Assembly (NCBI GenBank): GCA_002838185.1
Contig: CP017948.1
Coordinates: 1,798,001-1,862,000 of the forward strand
From: Tenericutes bacterium MO-XQ
GTDB lineage: Bacteria; Bacillota_I; Bacilli_A; Acholeplasmatales; Acholeplasmataceae
Direction of reading: 5' to 3'
DNA length: 64,000 bases
Part shown: positions 34,201 to 41,696 of the stretch, piece after piece
How the letters are laid out: the number at the start of each line of letters is the position of its first letter
How positions within the stretch are numbered: position 1 is the stretch's first letter
Translations under genes and position numbers: made by a program
The notes under the pieces: model-generated
Seen by the model: only the letters and a program-made list of their open reading frames with translations
What the model was told of the DNA's origin: nothing
The model's database searches: none

Positions 34201-36054
34201 TGTTTTCCAAATTGAAGTGACATCATTTTGTGTTAATTTTGATTGTGTCAATAAATTGAAGTGAAGATCTACATCGTGTTCATCGTATAGAATATAGCAT
34301 TTCGCATCTATAGATTGATCTCTACCACCACGTCCAGCTTCCTGAATATAATCTTCTATTGTTGTAGATATCTGATAATGTATAACGTATGATACATCTT
34401 TCTTATCAACACCCATGCCAAAAGCTGAGGTTGCTACAATGATTGTTTTTTCTCCATGAATGAATGATAATTGGTTTTCATTCTTTACATCAATCTTCAT
34501 CCCACCATGATAGAGCGTTGCATTAAAACCACTTTCTTGTAATTCTTTTGCTACTTTTTCTGCTGCTTTTCTTCTTGAAGCATAGATGATTACTGGTTTG
34601 TCTTCACTTTCATCAAGTAATGTTTTTATATATGCCATTTTGGCTTGATGTCCTTCACAATTTTTGACATAAAAGCTTAGGTTGTTTCTTCTAGTGTTAG
34701 TTTTATACACTTTCATATCCAAATCAAGTTCTTTTTTAAAGTAATCTTGAATATCTTTGATAACTTCAGTTTTAGCAGTTGCTGTAAAACAAGAAACTGG
34801 AATCATTTTATTCTTCGGTGATATTTCGTTGACTTTTCTAATAAATTCACCAATATATTGATAATCCACTCTAAAATCATGACCCCATGTTGAAAGACAA
34901 TGAGCTTCATCAATGACAAATCTTACAATATTTCTCTTTGATAACAATTGAAATATGGATGGTGATCGTAGAGATTCTGGAGCGAGATATAATATATGAA
35001 TGTCTCCTTTTCTCACTCTTTCAATACATTCTTTTCGTTCTAAGGTATTTAAAGACCCATTAATGGTTCCCACATTATTAATTGATTTGTTTTTTAAGTT
35101 TTGAATTTGATCATTCATTAATGATTGTAATGGAGAAATAACTATGGTTAATCCTTTTACAGCTTCTCCATTCATCAATGCTGGAACTTGGAAAGTTGCC
35201 GATTTCCCTCCAGCGGTTGGAAATATGGCAACTATAGATTCTCCTTCTAATTGAGCATTTACAACCAGTTCTTGTAAATTCACATTATCAAAAACGTTGA
35301 ATTCTTCATATCCAAAATATTTTTTTAAAGCAATTAATGAATCAAGATGATTCTTGCAATAATTACATTCATGGCAAGATATACCTCTTAGCATATCCAT
35401 AACTTTATGATAATTTTCATATTGGTTGATTATCCACTTTGGTGCAATACTAGTTAAATCTTCCTCTCTTATAATCGCTAAACAATATGCTAGTTCGATA
35501 GGGTAGTTTATAGTCATTTGATTTATGTTGGCATTTTCACAAATTAAATCTTTAAATCCGACTTTGATTAAATGAGATAAATCTTGAATATATGGCTTAT
35601 AATTTATAAAATTAAAAAAACTAGAAAAATCAGGATGAGTTCCTAGTAATCCATAATATATTTTTTTTATTTCCTCAGGTAGAGCTAAAAATGTTTCTCT
35701 TTCATCATGAAATAACGAATGTGCCATAGAAGCATCTATGAAAGGATCATTTTTCATATCTTTTTCTAATTTATAATCTTTTACTAAATTATGGTATGGT
35801 TTTTTAGGAAATAATAATGCTGATAAAGGCAATGTATCAATAGTGTATTTGATTCCTGCTTGATTTACTTCTTTTTTAATATATTTCAAATCATGCATAA
35901 AAATATTATGACCACAAATGTATTCATAACCTTTTATAAACTTTGTGAATTTTTTTGCATTACCTCTAAAATATTTATTGCCATCGACATATGCTCCATA
36001 ATCAACAACATTATCTTTTTGATTCACTTCTAAATCTATAAACACTATAGACAT
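31273..36054 (-). CDS. Exonuclease-RecQ-UvrD triple-domain helicase
   Basis: 1593 residues with three enzymatic parts. (1) Residues 1-125 form a DEDDh-type 3'-5' exonuclease: FIDLEV, HNIFMHDLKYI, HNLVKDYKLE and NDPFIDA. (2) After a cysteine cluster GISCHECNYC (about 225-235), residues 250-800 form a RecQ-type helicase: FPTAGGKSATFQ, IDEAHCLSTWGHDFR, SAFGMGVDKKDV and QEAGRGGRDQS. (3) Residues 1040-1470 form a UvrD/Rep helicase: LAGPGSGKTTLL, VIDEAQDMS, GDDDQNIYQFRGSD, STIHKSKGREF and YVGLTRAKENI. All motifs appear intact. It is the last gene of an eight-gene unit, 16 bp after the radical SAM gene, with AAGGGTGA before its ATG. It probably processes foreign or damaged DNA; the role in defence is inferred from context. 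Confidence 0.93.
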   Translation of the reverse strand: MSIVFIDLEVNQKDNVVDYGAYVDGNKYFRGNAKKFTKFIKGYEYICGHNIFMHDLKYIKKEVNQAGIKYTIDTLPLSALLFPKKPYHNLVKDYKLEKDMKNDPFIDASMAHSLFHDERETFLALPEEIKKIYYGLLGTHPDFSSFFNFINYKPYIQDLSHLIKVGFKDLICENANINQMTINYPIELAYCLAIIREEDLTSIAPKWIINQYENYHKVMDMLRGISCHECNYCKNHLDSLIALKKYFGYEEFNVFDNVNLQELVVNAQLEGESIVAIFPTAGGKSATFQVPALMNGEAVKGLTIVISPLQSLMNDQIQNLKNKSINNVGTINGSLNTLERKECIERVRKGDIHILYLAPESLRSPSIFQLLSKRNIVRFVIDEAHCLSTWGHDFRVDYQYIGEFIRKVNEISPKNKMIPVSCFTATAKTEVIKDIQDYFKKELDLDMKVYKTNTRRNNLSFYVKNCEGHQAKMAYIKTLLDESEDKPVIIYASRRKAAEKVAKELQESGFNATLYHGGMKIDVKNENQLSFIHGEKTIIVATSAFGMGVDKKDVSYVIHYQISTTIEDYIQEAGRGGRDQSIDAKCYILYDEHDVDLHFNLLTQSKLTQNDVTSIWKTIKRETKYRSRFEISTSELARKSGWQNDERSSTLVYQSILALETIGYIKRHQNSPKIYASSLQPKTMIEASKKISQIKGLSKIEQDKLSVIASTLFTDKTTSPQRGSKPISMIDDLYDQLDLEKKELIRYVDLLKEYNILDLDNDMLVHIPDKYNRKKSMSTLENYIKMMNTLLEKFSNDPTEYNLKDLNTFLNGKEIDSSVKQIRILLNYLDDLKIIIQKKSSLNEYYHSIQLIKDKQEIYKLIDQLGSTSEFIIEHTYKLIDKKEEEKSVSFSVVEIKTLFNQRSSLFNTNVSIEEIEKSMLFLQRINALLIDGGFLVLYNPMCIERIEQNVQKQYSKQHYKMFEEFYKQKVNKIHILIHFVKGLIEGEEIGLKLVDDYFEMDFKSFEQKYITESYKKYMDKAMTSTKYDALTSSLSKEQKEIIEDKSDNNIVVLAGPGSGKTTLLVKKLASLVLLEDVKLSELLMLTFSRSATVVFKQKLYDIIGSQANYVAIKTFHSFCFDIIGEVGDLEKTDEVFDKAIETINANKADEILLNITTLVIDEAQDMSQKEYELIQTLISLNDKLRVIAVGDDDQNIYQFRGSDSKYLYELSKEKCNTYELLTNYRSLNNLVDFTQSFAYKIKQRFKRGKNISYSRKDGYIVLYKYQTENLYEPVIKRIQEMTSKDSTAILTYKNEDAEILMGLLTKNNIKAKLIQSNTYFRLDMLNEMDWFIKQFDKNEPYITLEKWNEVKTGFIKIFRSTQLFSLLMELLEQFEVLYPEKKYYNDVIEHIKESKLEDLHKDEDQVITVSTIHKSKGREFHNVFMMLNKEIYNDEDYRAIYVGLTRAKENIAIFTNQDIFDDISYKNITTSTFDDIYDKPEELEVQLDMHDINLSGAKYCNAKAYKVNSGYRLGVVEDGCTYQEKQVLYFSKKMKDYISTKETQGYKPVDSEVIYKVKWYSKDDNRHYWILLPKIKFIKTDIDNISEVQINT

Positions 36055-36070
36055 CTAATCACCCTTTTTA

Positions 36071-36655
36071 TTATTCGTTTTGATTATTATAAAGCACCGG
36101 ATCTCCAGTTATATAGAATCCATCTTTGATGTTGACATCGACAACTTTATCTCTTCTTTCATTGAACCATTTTAAAGATTTTTGATATCTTTTAGTTATA
36201 ACATTTAGCTTTTGATTTGTTGATCCAATCAAATTTCTTTTCGTATCTATCTTATCAATTTCAAATCTTCCATCAACAATCAAGTCAACACTGGCAACAA
36301 TATCTTTGTTTATCTGACTAACTCTAAATCCAGTAAACAAAATAATACCTAAATCAAGTTTTCTTAATTCAGTAGCTAATATGTTAATATTTTTTTGTAA
36401 TGTTGGTTCTCCTCCTAAAAAAGTAACTCCTTCTATTCCATATTTATCCATAGAATCTTTAGCTATTTTAATAATTTGATCTATTGATAATATATGTTTT
36501 TTTTCAAAGTCTTGAAGTTCTGGATTGCAACACCCTTTGCAGTTTAAATTACAGCCTTGAAACCAGATCGCCATTCTTTTAAATGGTCCCTCTAGTTCAG
36601 TACATAAATTTATTTGTGCAATATTAAACTTTATTTCATTCAACTTTAAATTCAA
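36071..36655 (-). CDS. Radical SAM activase-like protein (NrdG/PflA type)
   Basis: 194 residues. The CxxxCxxC motif C35-NLN-C39-KG-C42 sits in IWFQGCNLNCKGCCNPE and is preceded by the LEGPFKRMA lead typical of NrdG and pyruvate-formate-lyase activases. VTFLGGEPTLQ supplies the SAM-binding GGE motif. Such activases install a glycyl radical on a partner enzyme, but no glycyl radical enzyme is encoded nearby. It may act on another operon product or make a metabolite. The start is a TTG at 36655; AAGGAG lies seven bases upstream inside the AAA+ gene, and the reading frames overlap by 20 bp, indicating coupled translation. Confidence 0.88.
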   Translation of the reverse strand: MNLKLNEIKFNIAQINLCTELEGPFKRMAIWFQGCNLNCKGCCNPELQDFEKKHILSIDQIIKIAKDSMDKYGIEGVTFLGGEPTLQKNINILATELRKLDLGIILFTGFRVSQINKDIVASVDLIVDGRFEIDKIDTKRNLIGSTNQKLNVITKRYQKSLKWFNERRDKVVDVNIKDGFYITGDPVLYNNQNE

Positions 36656-38459
36656 ATTTAAGCTCCTTATTTTCTATTTTAGCTAGAATCGATTGTCCTC
36701 TTAAAGCAATTAAATCACTCTTGTTCTCAAATAAAAACATGGATAACGAATCTAATAATTTATCATTGATTGCGTTCAAGATATCTCTACCACCTTTAGT
36801 GATATCTGCATCTCCAAGTATGTAATTAACAAATTTAAGTTCATTTTCAAATTCTAACTCTAAGTGGTATTTTTCATATATTCCTTGCTTAATCGGTAAT
36901 AATTTGGATTGAGCTATTTTCATCATAAACTCTTTGTCTTGTATGAAATTAAAAGGAACAATATTATTATATCCAATTCTGCCTAATAACTCAGGGCGCT
37001 TAATTTCATTATCAAAGTAGTTTTTAACAATATCTATAAATTCTTTTGCGACTTCGTCGTGATTACTTGATGGCTTAACTTCACTAGCTCCAAGATTAGA
37101 TGTGAAAATAATAATACTTTCACTAAAATAGACAGTTTCACCTTTGCTATCGGTTAATCTACCATCTTCTAATATTTGTAAGAATATATCAAGTATTCTT
37201 GGATTTGGTTTAGCTGCTTTTTCAATCTCATCAAACAAAATAACGCTAAATGGCTTTTCTTTGATAGCATTTGTCAATCTTCCACCTTCTTCATATCCAA
37301 CATATCCTGGAGGAGCACCAATTAGTTTTTGATCACTATTATCAGTTCCATATTCACTCATATCAAATCTAAGACATGCTTGATCATCACCAAACAAAAA
37401 CTGTGCTAAAGCTTTTGATAGTTCTGTTTTACCGACACCTGTTGGGCCAACAAAAAACAATATACCTTTCGGCATAGAACGACTGCTTGACTTATGCAAT
37501 CCTGTTAAACCCATATATGCTTTCACAATTATTTTTTCTATTTTTTCAATTGCTTCATCTTGACCAACTACTCTTTCAGATAGTTTCTTCTTAATGTTCT
37601 TAACATCTTCATAATCCAGTTTCTCCCATGGATTATCTTTCTCACCATACTTAAACAAATAAAAAAGTTTGTTAAATGTCATTTTACCTTCTTTTCTAGA
37701 AAGCTTAGATAATTGAATCATTTCTCTATTTGTGAAGTCATCAAGCATATCGATGTACTCATTTTTTTTATCAGATGTAGTTAGAGTTTCACCTACTTTT
37801 AATTTAACATCAAAAGAAAGTTCAATCTTTTCTAATAATTGTTCGCGCTCTAATCGATCTGGCTTATGCAAATTAATTATACTTACTTCAGGATTATTTT
37901 GATAATATGAAATTGGAAATAGAGATGCTTTATTCGCTATAAGTATAACAACACTACCATTAGTGTCTTCACTTAAATAATCTACTTTTCTATCTTTAAT
38001 AGCTTTACCTAATAGAGTCAAATACTCACGCTCATTGTCCATAAGTTGATTACTATTCCCAAATAAGAAATCTGACCAATTTAAAATAAATGCTACTTTT
38101 CTTCTTGGATTAATCATATTTTTATAAACAATGTTAAATATCTCTGCTGGTTCTTTAAACAAGCCTGACCCAGTTTTCTCCTCGATGATGTCATCATCAA
38201 GATCATATGTGTCACCTGGAACTTCTTCTTGATCTATAATGTCAAGTCTACTTAAATCGCCATCAACACCATCTACTCTATCCCAATAAATAACATCTTC
38301 ATAAGACATCTCATTAAGCATGTTCATCAAATACTCTTTTAATGTCACTATTTTGTTATTTTCATTTAGATACACATCACCAACATTACCATCAATGATT
38401 ACTGATCTTTTTATACCAGTTTCTCTTCGTATTCTATTAAAACTAGTTTTAATTGACAT
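36636..38459 (-). CDS. ClpB/ClpA-like AAA+ ATPase with degenerate N-terminal region
   Basis: 607 residues. The C-terminal half is a class 2 AAA+ module like the second ring of ClpB: VVGQDEAIEKIEKI, Walker A GPTGVGKTELSKALA (near 341), the pore-loop region APPGYVGYEEGG, Walker B VILFDEIEKA (near 413), sensor 1 IIFTSNLG and sensor 2 GGRDI. The first 250 residues have AAA-like strand patterns (KVAFILNWSDFLFG, GSVVILIANKA) but no Walker A, so this part is probably an inactive ATPase fold. A peptide- or nucleic-acid-complex remodeller is expected. AAGGAG precedes the ATG; 10 bp separate it from the coiled-coil gene. Confidence 0.9.
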   Translation of the reverse strand: MSIKTSFNRIRRETGIKRSVIIDGNVGDVYLNENNKIVTLKEYLMNMLNEMSYEDVIYWDRVDGVDGDLSRLDIIDQEEVPGDTYDLDDDIIEEKTGSGLFKEPAEIFNIVYKNMINPRRKVAFILNWSDFLFGNSNQLMDNEREYLTLLGKAIKDRKVDYLSEDTNGSVVILIANKASLFPISYYQNNPEVSIINLHKPDRLEREQLLEKIELSFDVKLKVGETLTTSDKKNEYIDMLDDFTNREMIQLSKLSRKEGKMTFNKLFYLFKYGEKDNPWEKLDYEDVKNIKKKLSERVVGQDEAIEKIEKIIVKAYMGLTGLHKSSSRSMPKGILFFVGPTGVGKTELSKALAQFLFGDDQACLRFDMSEYGTDNSDQKLIGAPPGYVGYEEGGRLTNAIKEKPFSVILFDEIEKAAKPNPRILDIFLQILEDGRLTDSKGETVYFSESIIIFTSNLGASEVKPSSNHDEVAKEFIDIVKNYFDNEIKRPELLGRIGYNNIVPFNFIQDKEFMMKIAQSKLLPIKQGIYEKYHLELEFENELKFVNYILGDADITKGGRDILNAINDKLLDSLSMFLFENKSDLIALRGQSILAKIENKELKFEFKVE

Positions 38460-38469
38460 ATTTTTCTCC

Positions 38470-39537
38470 TTAATTTGTTCCTTTATTCTTATCCATTGTC
38501 TGATATTTCATTGTTGAATTTTTATCAGGATTACTCCAAATTTCTATCTTTTCTTTGACTTTTATGTCGTATATATTTTCTAAATCTGAGAAAAAAGGAG
38601 CTAAATCTTCTTGACATGCTTGACCTTCATATCCATCAAATTTGTAGATGAATTTTCCGTCTAAATATACTCTAAACTCAGCACGTTCACCGCTAGCTTT
38701 TTTAGACCATATTCTTACTTCATTTTTCTCTTTATCTATTTTTATTTGATCTTTGTTAATAATAAAGCCTCTTTTTCGTATAGTTTTAACTATAGCTTTT
38801 ATCGATTCTTGACGTACTCTTTCATCAACTATTACTCGTTTAGAGATTTCATTCATCTTCTTAATATCTTCAACTGACTTAATATTTTTATCAATAGTGT
38901 TGTTGATAACATCTTCAGTAATATCATTTGAACGCATATCTTCTGAGATTTGATTTAGTATTTCCTCTTTCTTACCCATAACAGTGTCAATGTTTTTATC
39001 ATTAACTTCACTTTCTACTTGTTTGATTAAAAGTTCAAGTGGTATGCCTTTGTTCTTTTTCTCTAAAAGAGCTCTATAGACTTCTTCACGCAAAAATTCA
39101 TCTTTGATTGTTAAAAGTTCATCAATCATTTGTTGATCAATATCAACTCTACCAAGTCTTTCATTTTCCTGTTCATTTTTAATTTGTTCAATGTTCTTTA
39201 CTAATTCTTCGTCAATCATTCTTTCAACCAACATTAAACGATCATATTGCAAAGTATTAACTTCTTGTTGTAAATCCATCGCTTTTTGAACAATATTTCC
39301 ATCTCTATTTTGCATAGATAATCTAATTAAATCATTAATCTTTTCAGATAATGAATTCTTCGTTTTTAATAAATATTCTTTATAGCTCTTTATGCGACTA
39401 GTAAGTAATGAACTAGATGATGATACTATCTTCTCAAGAATCTTATCTATAATGCACAATTGCTTTAAAGCCTCTTCACAAGTAATTCTAGCAGTAGCAG
39501 ATAATGCTTCATAATCTATTTTGGCTACATGACTCAT
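38470..39537 (-). CDS. Coiled-coil protein of the eight-gene operon
   Basis: 355 residues, not recognised. Residues 15-290 are almost entirely helical and charged, with heptad-like stretches (about 20-60, 85-130, 165-260). The last 90 residues look like a small alpha/beta domain (FIINKDQIKIDKEKNEVRIW, RVYLDGKFIYKFDGYEGQACQED). The start codon overlaps the stop of the upstream gene (ATGA). Its place just before the AAA+ ATPase gene suggests an adaptor or substrate of that ATPase, which is inference. Confidence 0.82.
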   Translation of the reverse strand: MSHVAKIDYEALSATARITCEEALKQLCIIDKILEKIVSSSSSLLTSRIKSYKEYLLKTKNSLSEKINDLIRLSMQNRDGNIVQKAMDLQQEVNTLQYDRLMLVERMIDEELVKNIEQIKNEQENERLGRVDIDQQMIDELLTIKDEFLREEVYRALLEKKNKGIPLELLIKQVESEVNDKNIDTVMGKKEEILNQISEDMRSNDITEDVINNTIDKNIKSVEDIKKMNEISKRVIVDERVRQESIKAIVKTIRKRGFIINKDQIKIDKEKNEVRIWSKKASGERAEFRVYLDGKFIYKFDGYEGQACQEDLAPFFSDLENIYDIKVKEKIEIWSNPDKNSTMKYQTMDKNKGTN

Positions 39538-41696
39538 AAATCATTCATCTCCTTCTTAAAAATAATTCTAGTATATTCTTTTAAATCATCTGGTTTATAA
39601 GTGATATTATCACGATTTGCGTGAATCAAATCATTTCTTAATTTTCTAAGTTTGTGAAGACTATTTTTTTCTTCTGGGTTTAGTATTTCATGATCAACAT
39701 TATTAATCATATCGATTAGTTTCCCACGAAGACCAATCTTATTTTTTAAATTGGCTTCAAGTTTAATTGATAGTGATATAACAACTGATAGATAATTTTT
39801 TTTATCTATCTGACTTAAAATAGATTTCTCGGTCATGTTTGTTACATTATTTTGGGCAAATTCTTCTTTATCTAGAATATCTAAAAGATAATCAAGATTC
39901 TCAAGATAAGTATATAATGCCGCATGTTTCTCTTCTGCAAAAGATTTATATTTTTCTATTTCTTTGAATTGCATCTTAAAACCTAAATAAAGTTTTTTAA
40001 ATGCTTGCTTATCTATATCTTCATCAATAAGAAAAGCTTTATCAAAAGATGTCCCAGTGATTGCATTAATTTCTTTTAACGATTTTTGCAGGTTTTTGAT
40101 CTTTTGTACAAATTTACCCTCATGTGGTATATTATAGCCGGAAACTATATAGTTAATGAATTTATCATAAATGCTCATGTTAGAAAAGATACTTTTATAA
40201 CTGTATTTTTTATCTTCGAAGTACTCAAATAGTTTCAATTGCTCTACATCAGGATTACTTTCAATAATCTTTTGAATAATGCTGCCTTCCGATATGGCAA
40301 GTTCTTGTATCATCCACTCACCTCGACTAAATAGAAGCTCAAGATTATCAAATGCTAAGTTGTTAAAATAGTTATCATATAAAGATTTTAATTTCCTATT
40401 ATACCAACTCTCAATTTTCTTAACATCAATAAGATTCTTTATATTTCTCATTAAACTGATATTTTCCTCTATATCTGGTGAAAAATATTTTTCGTACGCT
40501 TCTTCAATCAAAACATAATTATCATTTAGCACACCAGCATCATATATTGTTTTTATATTTTCCAATGAATAATCTTCACAGGAATCGATAACACTTGTAA
40601 CAATATTTGACTTATCCTCACTATCTATAGCTATCTCAAGTATAAAAGGTATTCTTATTATCTCGTCTGTATCTTCATTTAATAAGTCTAAATTTGCAGG
40701 AATATATCCAACAGTTTTATTTTTATATAAATAAATGAATTTCAAATCTGAATTAACTTGATCAACAATCACATTGTCAATCATCACATTATTTTTCTGT
40801 TTTGGTTCATATCCTGTTTTACAAACAACAAAATCTGCTTTTGTGTTAAGAATATTTGCTAGTTCTTCTGGTAATTTGATGTTCACAACTTTTAAATTCT
40901 TTATTGTTTCCAAATTTGGCACTTCTGCTGAAAATCTAAATTTTCTTTTGATTGTAAGCATTTCAGATTTTAATTTAGCATTGTATATTTTATTAAAAAA
41001 ATCTTGTAACTTGGGATCTTCAAATATAAATCTAACAGTATCTTTGTTGCTATCAATGACGATATTTGCAGAAAATGTAGTAATTAGAAAACTATAATCG
41101 TTTTGCAGTAGAATATTTATCTTTGTAATATACTCTTCTTTTTTGACTACAATACCATTGCCTTTGTTTTTATTTAAAAAATCCTCTAATCTCTCGAGAT
41201 TTTTAAATTCATATCGTTTTGCAAGTTCATCGGGTATAACAGAACTTTTTACTTTTGTAAATTTCCAATTAATTTGATTGTTAATATAAATTTTATCTCT
41301 AGCAGGATCATAATATAAATCTTGAACATCAATAATTGACTTATTAGATGGAATAAGTTCATCTTTGAATATTTTTCTACCCTTACTTGTAAAATTAAAA
41401 TGACCCACCTCGTAATCATCAAAGAAATTTCTATTATACTCAAAAGGAATTTCTAAAATACCTAAGTCATGGATAAGCTTTTCAATCTCATCAGCAAAAA
41501 TGAAGTGCAAATCCCTAGGAATTCCAAACTCAAGTAATAAAGTAGACAGTTTTTGCTTTTTCATTCGATAATCATTAATAAGCACTAGAAGTATGTAACT
41601 AATACCTGATGGTTTCTTGACATCATTATGTTCAATCTCAGTTTTGAAAAAAGTTACTGGAAATTGCATAGATGTTTCAAATTCAAACTTTGCCAT
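39534..41696 (-). CDS. Large protein of unknown function with HEPN-like C-terminal motif
   Basis: 720 residues with no overall family I recognise. The C-terminal segment, about 620-715, is helical and contains LRKLRNDLIHANRDN, a pattern like the R-x4-6-H motif of HEPN and Swt1-like domains that often carry RNase activity. The first 200 residues mention a winged-helix-like start (FHFIFADEIEKLIHDLGI, FTSKGRKIFK). The middle is strand- and helix-mixed. AAAGGA stands nine bases before the ATG, which overlaps the helicase stop (TAATG). Functional coupling to the helicase is likely. Confidence 0.8.
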   Translation of the reverse strand: MAKFEFETSMQFPVTFFKTEIEHNDVKKPSGISYILLVLINDYRMKKQKLSTLLLEFGIPRDLHFIFADEIEKLIHDLGILEIPFEYNRNFFDDYEVGHFNFTSKGRKIFKDELIPSNKSIIDVQDLYYDPARDKIYINNQINWKFTKVKSSVIPDELAKRYEFKNLERLEDFLNKNKGNGIVVKKEEYITKINILLQNDYSFLITTFSANIVIDSNKDTVRFIFEDPKLQDFFNKIYNAKLKSEMLTIKRKFRFSAEVPNLETIKNLKVVNIKLPEELANILNTKADFVVCKTGYEPKQKNNVMIDNVIVDQVNSDLKFIYLYKNKTVGYIPANLDLLNEDTDEIIRIPFILEIAIDSEDKSNIVTSVIDSCEDYSLENIKTIYDAGVLNDNYVLIEEAYEKYFSPDIEENISLMRNIKNLIDVKKIESWYNRKLKSLYDNYFNNLAFDNLELLFSRGEWMIQELAISEGSIIQKIIESNPDVEQLKLFEYFEDKKYSYKSIFSNMSIYDKFINYIVSGYNIPHEGKFVQKIKNLQKSLKEINAITGTSFDKAFLIDEDIDKQAFKKLYLGFKMQFKEIEKYKSFAEEKHAALYTYLENLDYLLDILDKEEFAQNNVTNMTEKSILSQIDKKNYLSVVISLSIKLEANLKNKIGLRGKLIDMINNVDHEILNPEEKNSLHKLRKLRNDLIHANRDNITYKPDDLKEYTRIIFKKEMNDL

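Noticed and set aside
36071..36655. Prokaryotic viperin (antiviral radical SAM)
   Set aside because: The protein is only 194 residues and its lead sequence and motif context fit NrdG/PflA activases rather than viperins.
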